Positions 37,980 through 47,043 of a stretch of 64,000 bases of DNA are shown one piece after another (the first letter of the stretch is position 1; every line of letters begins with the position of its first letter). Source of the DNA: Campylobacter concisus (GTDB lineage Bacteria > Campylobacterota > Campylobacteria > Campylobacterales > Campylobacteraceae). A program made the translations under genes and the position numbers. The stretch is taken from positions 620,001 to 684,000 of the forward strand of contig NZ_CP060707.1 in NCBI RefSeq assembly GCF_003048675.2, written 5' to 3'. Under the pieces are notes generated by a model. That model worked only from the letters and a program-made list of their open reading frames with translations, was not told the DNA's origin and searched no databases.

Positions 37980-38648
37980 GTGATGACCATGAGGGTCAAA
38001 GCAAAATTTTGGACGCTTACTTTAAGCGTCCTTTTTTCGTTATTAGCAATAAATGCTGTTGGGGATTTTGTAAAACAAACAACGATAGCAAAGGTGGCTA
38101 AAATTTACGGAGAAGATGCAAGAAGAAGGGCATCGGCATTAAATTCTTTAATGACTTCATTGCAAGATGCAACCGAACAAGAGAAATTAATAAAAGTAAA
38201 TGATTTTTTTAACTCTTTTAGGTGGGTTGATGATATGCAACTTTGGCATAAAAAAGATTACTGGGCTACCAGAATGGAATTTGTAGGAAAAGGCGCTGGT
38301 GACTGCGAAGACTACGTTATCGCAAAATATTTCACCCTAAAGCAACTTGGAATTCCAACTCAAAAATTATACTTCACATACGTTAAAGCCTTAAGATACA
38401 ACCAAGCACATATGGTTTTGGCATATTATGATACACCAAAGTCTATTCCATTAATTTTAGACAACATAAATGGTAAAATAAAAATCGCAACTCAAAGAAC
38501 AGACCTAGTGCCAGTTTATAGTTTCAACGGTGATTCGCTATACTTGGCAAAACAAGAAGGTCTTGGTCAGGCAATACCAGGTGGAAATAAAAAACAAAAT
38601 CCTAAGTGGATGGAACTAATAGATAGGATAGGAAAAGAGGATTTATGA
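37980..38648 (+). CDS. LapG-like periplasmic cysteine protease (BTLCP), first copy
   Basis: A 222-residue bacterial transglutaminase-like cysteine protease. It has an N-terminal signal or anchor (KFWTLTLSVLFSLLAINAV) and an intact triad: Cys in GDCEDY, His in QAHMVLAYY and Asp in LILDNING. D and E beside the Cys match the calcium-binding residues of LapG. LapG proteins cleave a surface adhesin to release it when c-di-GMP falls. Starts GTG 37980, ATG 37983 or ATG 37989 are all possible; none has a good ribosome site. A terminator hairpin is embedded at 38011-38037. It overlaps the LapD-like gene by four bases. Confidence 0.85.
   Translation: MMTMRVKAKFWTLTLSVLFSLLAINAVGDFVKQTTIAKVAKIYGEDARRRASALNSLMTSLQDATEQEKLIKVNDFFNSFRWVDDMQLWHKKDYWATRMEFVGKGAGDCEDYVIAKYFTLKQLGIPTQKLYFTYVKALRYNQAHMVLAYYDTPKSIPLILDNINGKIKIATQRTDLVPVYSFNGDSLYLAKQEGLGQAIPGGNKKQNPKWMELIDRIGKEDL
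38011..38037 (+). terminator. Intrinsic terminator inside the 5' end of the first LapG-like gene
   Basis: GGACGCTTA (38011-38019) pairs perfectly with TAAGCGTCC (38023-38031) around a three-base loop, followed by TTTTTT. This is the best intrinsic terminator in the window, located 43 bases after the TolC-like stop but within the codons of the LapG signal sequence. Confidence 0.8.
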
Positions 38649-40594
38649 CGCTATTTAAACAGATTATGATCGCTGTGATAGCTTTTGGCATCGTGATTTT
38701 TATGGCTGTTGGCTACTTAAATTTTAAGAGCCTAAATGGATACATCAACGACCAGCTCGGTGAAAACGCAAGACACACAGCAAACTCACTTGGACTTGCT
38801 TTAAAGCCGATTGTTGATCCTGAGGATATGTCTTTAGCACAAACGATGATAAATTCTATGTTTGATAGCGGCAGATACAAGCTCATTAAACTTGAAGATG
38901 TCGATGGTAAGGTACTTATAGAAAATTCTCAACAAACTATCGTTAAAGATATCCCCGAGTGGTTTTATAAGATCGCTAAATTTGAAGCTCCAGTGGCAAC
39001 AAGTGAGATCATGACTGGCTGGGCAAAATTTGGCACACTCTATGTTCAAGGTAGCACAGCACTTGCTTACAATGAGCTTTACTCAAACTCAAAAAATATT
39101 TTTAACTTTCTAGCTTTAATGATCATCATCGCTCTTATCGTGGCTTTTTTCGCCCTAAAGGCGATATTTAGACCACTTGTTAAGGTTCAAGATCAAGCTG
39201 AAGCGATACTTGATAATAAATTTATCATCCAAAAGAGAATTCCATTCACAACTGACCTTAAAAAGATGGTGCTTGCCATGAACTCGATGGTTAGCAAGGT
39301 TCAAGACATCTTTGAAAGAGAGGCTGCTACGCTTAGCAAGTATCAAGAGCTTTTATACAAAGACTCTATGAGTGGCACTTATAATAGAAGGTTTTTTCAA
39401 ACTAAATTTAGCGAGTATCTAGCGAGTGAAGAGTATTCAAGCGGTGTTGCATCACTTATTAGCTTTAAAGATCTAGCTGGATTAAAAGGCGTTCTTGGCT
39501 TTGAAAAATGGCAAAGTGTCATCATAAAAATAGCTCAAATTTTACAAGAAAAATCGGCTGAAAATGACCAAAATGCGATCGTCGCAAGGTTAAACGACAA
39601 CGATTTTATCGTTATGTCATACGGTAAAAACTCATCAAATTTCTCAGCTCTAAACGATAAGATCATGGCTGAGTTTAAAAAACTCTATGCAAATTTCTCT
39701 ATAAATGATAGCGAATGCCCAGTCAATGCTGCTATTGTCGAGTATTCACTAAGCACTGACATGAGAACACTACTTACTTCAGCTGACGTTACTTTGGCTA
39801 GTGCAAGACTGGCTGGCTGCTTTACTTGCAAAGAATTTAATGCAAATCAAAACACCCTAGTCATCGGCAAAGAGAAATATAAAGAGCTTATCTTTGACTC
39901 TATAAAAGAGGATAAATTTAAATTTGCAGCTCAAAAAGTAGTTGGTTTTGACTCAAGCTTTGAGCAGTACGAACTTTATCTAAGGCTAGTTGATAGCGAG
40001 GGCAAATGGCGTATGGCATCATACTTTATGCCAATGGTAAATGAGCTAAATTTAGGCGCAATGCTTGACCTTCACATACTAAATAGGATCGCTAGAATTT
40101 TACCTGAAAATATCTTGCCTCAAGGAAGCTTAGCGATAAATTTAGGAAAAGAGATATTAAGCTCGGATGAAAATTTCTCAAAGCTTGAAGCTACGCTTAA
40201 GAAAATCGCTCAAATTTCAAAATTTAAAAACTATATAGAAATTCCAAACAAAGACGATATTAGTATCGAAAGTATAGTTAGACTTACTAAAAAATTAAAA
40301 GAACTCGGCTTTGGTTTTGGATTTGACCACTTTGATCTTAATGCAAAAGGCATTGAGAAGTTAAAAGAATTTAATCCAGGCTACGTAAAGATCCAGTCAA
40401 ATGTCTTAATCGACTTTTTAAGTGATAAATCAGGAGCAAATACAAAACAATCACTAGATGTTGTTTTGAGCTCAAAAGATATCATTTTGATTGCGATTGG
40501 TGTTGAGAGTGAAGAGCAAAAGAGTAAGCTAATTGAGCTTGGCATTAAAAATATGCAAGGAATTTATATAGATGAAATCAAAAATATTGGATGA
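38645..40594 (+). CDS. LapD-like c-di-GMP receptor with degenerate GGDEF and EAL domains
   Basis: A 649-residue inner-membrane protein. TM1 at about residues 5-25, a periplasmic LapD/MoxY-type domain to about 150 (with GWAKFGTLYVQGS), TM2, HAMP, then GGDEF and EAL domains. The GGDEF site reads LNDNDF and the EAL site is not conserved (YELYLRL), so both enzyme activities are probably lost and the protein binds c-di-GMP. In the known system LapD sequesters LapG at high c-di-GMP and protects the adhesin. It lies directly after the first LapG-like gene, as expected. Confidence 0.87.
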   Translation: MTLFKQIMIAVIAFGIVIFMAVGYLNFKSLNGYINDQLGENARHTANSLGLALKPIVDPEDMSLAQTMINSMFDSGRYKLIKLEDVDGKVLIENSQQTIVKDIPEWFYKIAKFEAPVATSEIMTGWAKFGTLYVQGSTALAYNELYSNSKNIFNFLALMIIIALIVAFFALKAIFRPLVKVQDQAEAILDNKFIIQKRIPFTTDLKKMVLAMNSMVSKVQDIFEREAATLSKYQELLYKDSMSGTYNRRFFQTKFSEYLASEEYSSGVASLISFKDLAGLKGVLGFEKWQSVIIKIAQILQEKSAENDQNAIVARLNDNDFIVMSYGKNSSNFSALNDKIMAEFKKLYANFSINDSECPVNAAIVEYSLSTDMRTLLTSADVTLASARLAGCFTCKEFNANQNTLVIGKEKYKELIFDSIKEDKFKFAAQKVVGFDSSFEQYELYLRLVDSEGKWRMASYFMPMVNELNLGAMLDLHILNRIARILPENILPQGSLAINLGKEILSSDENFSKLEATLKKIAQISKFKNYIEIPNKDDISIESIVRLTKKLKELGFGFGFDHFDLNAKGIEKLKEFNPGYVKIQSNVLIDFLSDKSGANTKQSLDVVLSSKDIILIAIGVESEEQKSKLIELGIKNMQGIYIDEIKNIG

Positions 40595-40597
40595 TAG

Positions 40598-42736
40598 ATG
40601 CATAGCGATAAGATAAAAGACGAACTGCTTCAATGTTTGGTGATCTTTACCAAACTTCACAATAACCCATATAGTGCCGATGCTTTGACTATCGGTCTGC
40701 CTGTAAAAGATGGCGAAGAGATCGAGCTTTTTTCACTAAAGAGCTCGAAGTCTTTATTTTCTCGTGCAGCTTCACGTGCTGGCTTTGCATCGACGCTTGT
40801 TAGAAAAGACCTTGATCAAATTTCGCCTTTAGTTTTGCCTTGTATCTTGATGCTTAGAGGTAAAAAAGCTTGCATCTTGCAATCTTTCAGCGAAGACAAA
40901 AAGATGGCAAACATCATCACACCTGATCTTTCAACTGGCACTAGCACGATAGAAACAAGCAAGCTAAAAGATGAGTACCTAGGCTATGCTTACTACCTAA
41001 AACGTGAATTCGTCCCAGAAGATACAAGCTCGACAAAGCTTATCGACGCTGGCAATGACCATTGGTTTTGGGGCACTTTAAAGCGCTCTAAGAAAATTTA
41101 CTTTGACGTCGTGATAGCAAGCTTTATCATAAACTTATTTGTCCTTGCAAGCCCGCTCTTTACGATGAACGTCTATGACCGCGTTGTGCCAAATAACGCA
41201 GTTGAGACACTTTGGGTTCTAGCACTTGGCGTGAGCGTCGTTTATGGTATCGATCTATTTTTAAAATTTGTTCGTTCATATTTTCTTGAGATCGCAGGCA
41301 AGAAGAGCGATATCATTATGAGCTCAATCCTCTTTGAGCGTGTAATGGATATGAAATTTAGCAATAAGCCAAAGTCGGTTGGTTCATTTGCTAGCAACTT
41401 GAAAGAATTTGACACAGTTAGAAATTTTTTCTCATCTGCGTCGCTTGCTGCCATTGTGGATCTACCATTTGCGTTAATCTTCTTGATAGTTACCTACTTT
41501 ATAGGAAGCTACCTTGTGCTTGTGCCTATCGTTATTATGATAGCTATTTTGTGCTACACATTTTTTATAAAAGATCCGCTTCAAAACGCGATTAAAAGCA
41601 CATTTGAAGCTTCAGCTATGAAAAATGGAATTTTGATAGAGAGCCTTAGTAGCTTAGAAACCATTAAAACTCTTGGTGCCAGCGGCCATGTGCAGTGGAA
41701 CTGGGAAGAGGCGACTGGCGAGATAGCAAATAGAAGTATCAAATCAAAAATAATCACTACTTCAATCACGACAGTTACGTCATTTTTGGTGCAGCTAAAC
41801 ACTATCGCCATCATCGTTCTTGGCGTTTATATGATACAAGATACGCACCTTACTATGGGTGGTTTGATCGCTGCTGTTATGCTTAGTTCTCGTGCGATCG
41901 CTCCTATGGGTCAAGTAGCCTCACTAGCTGCAAATTTCGAGCAGACAAAGACAGCTTATCAAAGCCTTAGCAAGATCATGCAGATGCCAGTTGAAAGACC
42001 TGAGGGCAAGAAATTTGTTAGAAGAAATTCTTTTGATGGCAAGATAGAGTTTAAAAACGTTAGCTTTACTTATCCAGACACCACAAAAGGCTCACTTGAT
42101 AGGATAAATTTTGTCATTCAGCCGGGTGAGAAAGTAGGCATCATCGGTAGAAATGGCTCTGGTAAGACAACCTTGCAAAAGATAATCCTAGGTCTTTACG
42201 CACCGACTGAGGGCTCAGTGCTAATTGATGGTATCGACATAAATCAAATAGACCCAGCTGATCTTAGAAGAAATATCGGCTACGTGCCACAAGACGTTGT
42301 GCTATTTAAAGGAACGGTTAGAGAAAATATCGTTCAAAAAGCTCCTTATGTCGATGATATGCAGATCATTAAGGCGGCTAAGGTAAGTGGCGTCGATGAA
42401 TATGTCAATGCTCACCCACTTGGTTTTGATATGCCTGTCTTTGAAAGAGGCGATGGCATCAGTGGTGGTCAGCGTCAAAGTATAGCCGTGGCTAGGGCAT
42501 TTTTACTTGATAGTCCTATCATCTTGCTTGACGAGCCTACAAATTCACTAGACAACACAGTTGAGAGCAAGCTAAAAGCAAATTTAAAGGTAAATACCGT
42601 AAATAAAACTATGATTTTAGTAACTCACAGAACATCGATGCTCGATCTTGTTGATAGGCTCATAGTGATGGATAACGGCAAAATTTTACTAGATGGTCCA
42701 AGAGATGAAGTTTTAGCTAGACTTAGTGGGAAGTGA
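40598..42736 (+). CDS. LapB-like type I secretion ABC transporter
   Basis: A 712-residue exporter: an N-terminal C39-like domain without the catalytic Cys (residues 1-125), a six-span membrane domain (about 155-430) and an ATPase domain with Walker A GRNGSGKTT, signature SGGQRQ, Walker B IILLDEPT and H-loop LVTHR. A degenerate C39 domain is typical of exporters of large RTX adhesins that keep their signal. It starts three bases after the LapD-like gene and overlaps the fusion-protein frame by a few bases. Confidence 0.93.
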   Translation: MHSDKIKDELLQCLVIFTKLHNNPYSADALTIGLPVKDGEEIELFSLKSSKSLFSRAASRAGFASTLVRKDLDQISPLVLPCILMLRGKKACILQSFSEDKKMANIITPDLSTGTSTIETSKLKDEYLGYAYYLKREFVPEDTSSTKLIDAGNDHWFWGTLKRSKKIYFDVVIASFIINLFVLASPLFTMNVYDRVVPNNAVETLWVLALGVSVVYGIDLFLKFVRSYFLEIAGKKSDIIMSSILFERVMDMKFSNKPKSVGSFASNLKEFDTVRNFFSSASLAAIVDLPFALIFLIVTYFIGSYLVLVPIVIMIAILCYTFFIKDPLQNAIKSTFEASAMKNGILIESLSSLETIKTLGASGHVQWNWEEATGEIANRSIKSKIITTSITTVTSFLVQLNTIAIIVLGVYMIQDTHLTMGGLIAAVMLSSRAIAPMGQVASLAANFEQTKTAYQSLSKIMQMPVERPEGKKFVRRNSFDGKIEFKNVSFTYPDTTKGSLDRINFVIQPGEKVGIIGRNGSGKTTLQKIILGLYAPTEGSVLIDGIDINQIDPADLRRNIGYVPQDVVLFKGTVRENIVQKAPYVDDMQIIKAAKVSGVDEYVNAHPLGFDMPVFERGDGISGGQRQSIAVARAFLLDSPIILLDEPTNSLDNTVESKLKANLKVNTVNKTMILVTHRTSMLDLVDRLIVMDNGKILLDGPRDEVLARLSGK

Positions 42737-42738
42737 TT

Positions 42739-44205
42739 ATGCAAGAAGATATAAAAAACCAACAAAATGAAAATTTAAAGCCAGACGAAAAGCCGGTTCA
42801 AAAAAGCGACATAAAAGATCAAGAGAGCGCTGGAGATCAAATTTTAAATAGCGTAGATGGCATCAAGTCAAACATCCAAGCTAAAAACTACGATGCCTAT
42901 GACTTGAAATTTATGTCAAGCCTCTCAGAAGCGGTTTTGGCAAAGGCTCCATCAACCTCAAAAAAGATACTTTATGCAGTTAGTATAACTGTATTTTGGC
43001 TACTTTTGTGGGCTTCATGGGCACAGATAGACGAGATAACAAGAGGTAGCGGCAAGATCATCCCATCAGGCAAAAACCAAGCGATACAAAACCTTGAGGG
43101 TGGTATCGTGGATCAAATTTTTGTAAAAGAGGGCGATGAGGTTAAAAAAGATCAAATTTTAATCAGGCTTGATAATAAAAACTTTACAAGTAGCTACGGC
43201 GAGTCAAAGCTAAGACTTGATGAGCTTCAGGCTAAATTTATGAGGCTTGATGCTGAAGCAAATGATAAAGAATTTGACTACAACGAAACAAGAGATGCGA
43301 ACAATAGCAAAGCTGTAAGATACGAGATAAGCTTGCATAACTCAAACATCGATCACCTAAACGAGCAAATAGGAATTTTAACAGAGCAAATTCACCAGCG
43401 CCAAAGTGAGCTAACCGAGCTTAGAAACAAAATTTCTCAAACTCAAAATAGCTACAACCTTGTTTTAAAAGAAAAAGCGATCATGGAGCCTATCTTTAAA
43501 AAAGGTCTTGTTAGTGAGGTCGAGTATATCCAGCTTCAAAGACGTGTAAATGACCTAAAGGGCGAGCTTGACGCATCTGTGCTTGCTGTGCCAAGGGTCG
43601 AATCAACCATAAAAGAGGCAAAAAATAAGATAGAAGAGGCAAAGCTGGCATTTAAAAATAATGCAAAAAAAGAGCTAAACGAAGTCTCTGCTGAGATCGC
43701 AAGGATAAACGAGTCGCAAATCAGCCTAAGCGACAGGGTCGAAAGAACTTATGTAAGATCTCCGGTAAATGGTATCGTTAGTAAGATGATGGTGCATACA
43801 GTTTCTGGCGTCATCAAGCCTGGTGAAAATATCGCTGAGATCGTCCCACTAGAAGATAAACTCATCGCTGAGGTAAAGGTTAAGCCAGCTGATGTTGCGT
43901 TCTTAAGACCTGGACTTGATACGATGGTTAAATTTACGGCGTATGATTTTAGTATTTATGGCGGCTTAAAAGGCAAAGTAACGCAGATCAGTGCCGATAC
44001 TGAGACAAATGAAAAAACAGGCGAGAGCTACTATCTAGTCAGGATAGAAACTGAGAAAAACTATCTTGGTAGCGAAGAGAAGCCACTTAGGATCAAGGTT
44101 GGTATGATAGTTTCAGCTGATATCATCACTGGTAAAAAGACGATACTTGACTATTTGTTAAAACCTATCTTAAAAGCAAAACAAAACGCTTTAACGGAGC
44201 GATAA
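42739..44205 (+). CDS. LapC-like HlyD family membrane fusion protein
   Basis: A 488-residue periplasmic adaptor linking the inner-membrane ABC exporter to the TolC-like channel. It has a long charged cytoplasmic N-terminus (about 75 residues), one TM (ILYAVSITVFWLLLWASWAQ), a biotinyl/lipoyl half-motif (AIQNLEGGIVDQIFVKEGDEV), a long coiled coil and a C-terminal beta barrel (KVGMIVSADIITGKKTIL), the HlyD signature region. The ATG at 42739 is preferred over a GTG at 42733 inside the previous stop. It shares one base with the next gene. Confidence 0.93.
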   Translation: MQEDIKNQQNENLKPDEKPVQKSDIKDQESAGDQILNSVDGIKSNIQAKNYDAYDLKFMSSLSEAVLAKAPSTSKKILYAVSITVFWLLLWASWAQIDEITRGSGKIIPSGKNQAIQNLEGGIVDQIFVKEGDEVKKDQILIRLDNKNFTSSYGESKLRLDELQAKFMRLDAEANDKEFDYNETRDANNSKAVRYEISLHNSNIDHLNEQIGILTEQIHQRQSELTELRNKISQTQNSYNLVLKEKAIMEPIFKKGLVSEVEYIQLQRRVNDLKGELDASVLAVPRVESTIKEAKNKIEEAKLAFKNNAKKELNEVSAEIARINESQISLSDRVERTYVRSPVNGIVSKMMVHTVSGVIKPGENIAEIVPLEDKLIAEVKVKPADVAFLRPGLDTMVKFTAYDFSIYGGLKGKVTQISADTETNEKTGESYYLVRIETEKNYLGSEEKPLRIKVGMIVSADIITGKKTILDYLLKPILKAKQNALTER

Positions 44206-44702
44206 TGCAAAAATCAGCTAGCTTTGAGCGAAATTTTAGCGAATATCAAATTTCAAGAGCAAAGCTAGCTGATGAATTTGTCATTGTAAATGATGGCAAA
44301 ATATGCGATCTAGTCGGAAGAGAGATCATTAAATTTTTCTTTAAAGACTGTGAAAAAAACTTTGATGAGATGATAAATTTAAAAAGAGAAAAATGCATAA
44401 ATTTGTCTGGTGTGGAGATCAAAGATGAGCTTATAAAGAGCATCAAAATATCTATTAGCGGCTACGATGAAAGCAGTGATAGCTTGGACTTTGATCTAAA
44501 TTTACTATCTCTTAGCGTGCCATATAGATACGCTATATCAAATGGTTGTTTTGAGATGAGTATCTTTTTAAAAGAATACAAAGAAGTGGTTGAGAAATTC
44601 TTATCCACTTTTAGTTACAAATTTGAGGCAAATAGTGGCAAGGAGCGCTACTTGATCGTTTTCGTAAATGAGTTAAAAATTTACGAGCAAACCTATATGT
44701 GA
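44205..44702 (+). CDS. Unknown protein of the Lap-type locus, 165 residues
   Basis: A soluble-looking protein without signal peptide or membrane segment and with no recognised domain. It is acidic and mixed alpha/beta in pattern (LADEFVIVNDGKICDLVGREIIKFFF, then DLNLLSLSVPYRYAISNG). The ATG overlaps the stop of the fusion-protein gene by one base (TAATG), so it is translated from the secretion operon. A cytoplasmic role in secretion or control of the adhesin is plausible, but this rests on position only. Confidence 0.7.
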   Translation: MQKSASFERNFSEYQISRAKLADEFVIVNDGKICDLVGREIIKFFFKDCEKNFDEMINLKREKCINLSGVEIKDELIKSIKISISGYDESSDSLDFDLNLLSLSVPYRYAISNGCFEMSIFLKEYKEVVEKFLSTFSYKFEANSGKERYLIVFVNELKIYEQTYM

Positions 44703-44713
44703 TATAAGGAAAT

Positions 44714-45355
44714 ATGGTTATGAATGTGGTTTTTTTTACTCAAAATGGTTCGCTTAATAATCTTTGGCGAGGGTATTTTTCAGATGAAGATGTGAAATTT
44801 ACTCACAATAAAAAGGATTTTTTTGTAAATTTAAACGACGAGGTTGATATCGTTGGTATCGATACAAACGCTTTTAAAGATAGTCTTGATGAAAATATTA
44901 AAACCATTCATGAAAGTTTTCCAAATATAAAATGTCTAATTCTTGCAAACGAACCAAAATTTAGTGAAGGCAAACATCTGCTGGCACTTGGTGTCAAAGG
45001 ATATGCAAACTCACACATGAGAAAAACGCACTTTGAAGATGCCTTTGAGACGATTTTAAATGGCAAAGTTTGGCTTTATCCAGAATTTATCCAAGCGATG
45101 ATCGGAGAGCTAACTGGCTCATATATAAATAATGAAAGTGAGACTTTAGAGAAAAAGTCTGATCTAAGCGAGCTTAGCTCACGTGAAAAAGAGATCGCAA
45201 ACTTAATCTATCAAGGTCTAACAAACAATGAAATTTCAGAGCAAACAGGCATTACTTTAAGGACAGTAAAGGCGCACACCACGTCGATTTATAGCAAACT
45301 AAATGTGAAAGATAGAATAGGTCTTGTACTTTTGATGAAACAGCTACATGCGTAA
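44714..45355 (+). CDS. LuxR/NarL-type regulator with atypical receiver domain
   Basis: A 213-residue protein. The C-terminal 65 residues are a LuxR-type helix-turn-helix (LSSREKEIANLIYQGLTNNEISEQTGITLRTVKAHTTSIYSKL). The N-terminal 130 residues have receiver-like strand order with a candidate Asp in VDIVGIDTN, but the acidic pair normally found after the first strand is absent (VVFFTQNG), so phosphorylation is doubtful. No histidine kinase is adjacent. AAGGA lies five bases before the ATG. It may control the Lap-type operon. It overlaps the next gene by eight bases. Confidence 0.83.
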   Translation: MVMNVVFFTQNGSLNNLWRGYFSDEDVKFTHNKKDFFVNLNDEVDIVGIDTNAFKDSLDENIKTIHESFPNIKCLILANEPKFSEGKHLLALGVKGYANSHMRKTHFEDAFETILNGKVWLYPEFIQAMIGELTGSYINNESETLEKKSDLSELSSREKEIANLIYQGLTNNEISEQTGITLRTVKAHTTSIYSKLNVKDRIGLVLLMKQLHA

Positions 45356-45974
45356 AATTTTGCTTCTTTTCTTTTTTGTCTCTTCACTTTTTGCAAATAA
45401 TTTTGAAATTTCTCCAAAAAATATATCTCAATGCAAAAATCAAATTTGCAAAAATATCCTAAATCACTATGCAAATTTTATGAAAAAAATAGAACACGAA
45501 AGCTTTACAAGAAAGCTAGAACTCATAAATTCATACTTAAATTCCTTAATGCCAAGATATGATGATTTTTACAATACAAATGTCGATGTGTGGAGCACTA
45601 GGAGCGAGTTTTTAAGGCGAGGTGGTGGAGACTGCGAGGAGTACGCGATATCAAAGCGCGATAGCCTAAAAGATCTTGGCGTGGATAATCAAAAATGCCT
45701 TCTAGTAGTTCAGGAAAAAAATACAAAAAAATATCATATGGTGCTAGCTGTTTGGGAAAATTTACACAAAGAGCCTTTGATACTAGATAATTTAAGCTTT
45801 AGAGTTTTGCCACTTTCGAAGCGCTACGACCTGGTGCCAGAGTATTGCTTGATGGATGGAAAATATTTTAAGATAAAAAAAGATGGCATAAATTTAGAGC
45901 CAGTGAATATAAGAATGCAAACTTACGAAAATTTGATAAAAAAGGAAAAAGAAGAGAAATTTTGGAAGAATTAA
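45348..45974 (+). CDS. LapG-like periplasmic cysteine protease (BTLCP), second copy
   Basis: A 208-residue transglutaminase-like cysteine protease with a signal peptide (MRKILLLFFFVSSLFA). The catalytic triad is complete: Cys in GGGDCEEY, His in KKYHMVLAVW and Asp in LILDNLSF; the D and E flanking the Cys are kept. It is clearly paralogous to the gene at 37980-38648 (shared WSTR/WATR-x-EF, DCE, YDLVPEY/TDLVPVY) but diverged. It overlaps the LuxR-type gene by eight bases and the convergent small gene by four. Having two LapG-type proteases in one locus is unusual. Confidence 0.83.
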   Translation: MRKILLLFFFVSSLFANNFEISPKNISQCKNQICKNILNHYANFMKKIEHESFTRKLELINSYLNSLMPRYDDFYNTNVDVWSTRSEFLRRGGGDCEEYAISKRDSLKDLGVDNQKCLLVVQEKNTKKYHMVLAVWENLHKEPLILDNLSFRVLPLSKRYDLVPEYCLMDGKYFKIKKDGINLEPVNIRMQTYENLIKKEKEEKFWKN

Positions 45975-46219
45975 TCTTCCAAGTCAATGTCTATTTTTTC
46001 AACATTTGTTGTAATATCTTTAGTATTTTTCTCAATGCTGTGTTTATTTTTCTCGATTAGTGATCTGTTTTGACCTATAAGGTCTCTATTTTCTTTGATA
46101 CCATCACTGTTTTGCTCGATCATTTTGCTTAGCGTCGCTATCTTTTTTTCATAGCGGATCATTAAGAAGTAGATCACATAAATTAGCAGTAAAATTACCG
46201 CCCAAGGTAAAAATTGCAT
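45971..46219 (-). CDS. Small membrane-anchored coiled-coil protein
   Basis: An 82-residue protein with one N-terminal membrane helix (FLPWAVILLLIYVIYFLMI) followed by a polar coiled coil of near-repeats (NSDGIKENRDLIGQNRSLIEKN and so on), with about seven-residue spacing of I/L. Function unknown. A ribosome site AAAGGA lies upstream on the minus strand. The stop overlaps the convergent second LapG-like gene by four bases. Confidence 0.65.
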   Translation of the reverse strand: MQFLPWAVILLLIYVIYFLMIRYEKKIATLSKMIEQNSDGIKENRDLIGQNRSLIEKNKHSIEKNTKDITTNVEKIDIDLED

Positions 46220-46449
46220 ATTAAATCCTTTGTAATTTTTCGTAATTATAGAAATTTTAGCTTTTAAAAAAAATAAAATTATGAAAATATGAAATTTTAT
46301 ATGTAAAATTTATCTTTGATTTTTGGTAAAAGGGGCTCAGATTAGTGGGCTGTTTTTGAATTTTGTTATAAATTTTATAAATTTTTGATTGCAAAAAAAT
46401 TAGATGAAATATTTTTCAAAATCTCCTTGACTTTTATTTTATTTTGGGC

Positions 46450-46455
46450 TATAAT
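46450..46455 (+). promoter_or_regulatory. -10 box of the tRNA-tuf operon
   Basis: A perfect TATAAT within GGGCTATAATTGCC lies 21 bases before the first tRNA, behind an AT-rich region containing T runs. The strength fits a stable-RNA promoter. The rest of the 256-base gap after 46219 is AT-rich with no gene. Confidence 0.65.
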
Positions 46456-46475
46456 TGCCACTTCACAAAACAGGT

Positions 46476-46551
46476 GCTGGTGTAGCTCAGTTGGTAGAGC
46501 TACTGCCTTGTAAGCAGTGGGTCGGCGGTTCAAGTCCGTTCACCAGCTCCA
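46476..46551 (+). tRNA. tRNA-Thr (anticodon TGT)
   Basis: 76 bases with encoded CCA. The acceptor stem GCTGGTG pairs with CACCAGC; the anticodon loop CTTGTAA gives TGT, reading ACA-type threonine codons; the T-loop is GTTCAAGTC. First of four tRNA genes in front of tuf, the usual epsilonproteobacterial order. Confidence 0.96.
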
Positions 46552-46603
46552 TTTTGTAACAGTGTTTGACCAGAAAATACCAAAATAACTTATTAATGTT
46601 TAA

Positions 46604-46688
<85 letters not shown>

Positions 46689-46695
46689 TTGTTAT

Positions 46696-46772
46696 GCGGG
46701 AGTAGCTCAGTTGGCTAGAGCATCAGCCTTCCAAGCTGAGGGTCGCGGGTTCGAGCCCCGTTTCCCGCTCCA
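46696..46772 (+). tRNA. tRNA-Gly (anticodon TCC)
   Basis: 77 bases with encoded CCA. Acceptor GCGGGAG pairs with TTCCCGC (one G-T pair); the anticodon loop CTTCCAA gives TCC; T-loop GTTCGAGCC. Confidence 0.96.
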
Positions 46773-46896
46773 AAATTTGGGAAAGTAAACTGGGAGCTGT
46801 ATCTAGATTTTGCTAAACACAGTTATTCCATCTTTATTTTCATGAATTTTTAGTTGTTTGTATGTTGATTAAAATCATCTCAGCCAAGCGTTTTTC

Positions 46897-46971
<75 letters not shown>

Positions 46972-47043
46972 CTGGTTTATATGATTTTATATTACTATAC
47001 GAATTTGAATTAGATAAAGACACATATCATAACGGAGGAAAAG

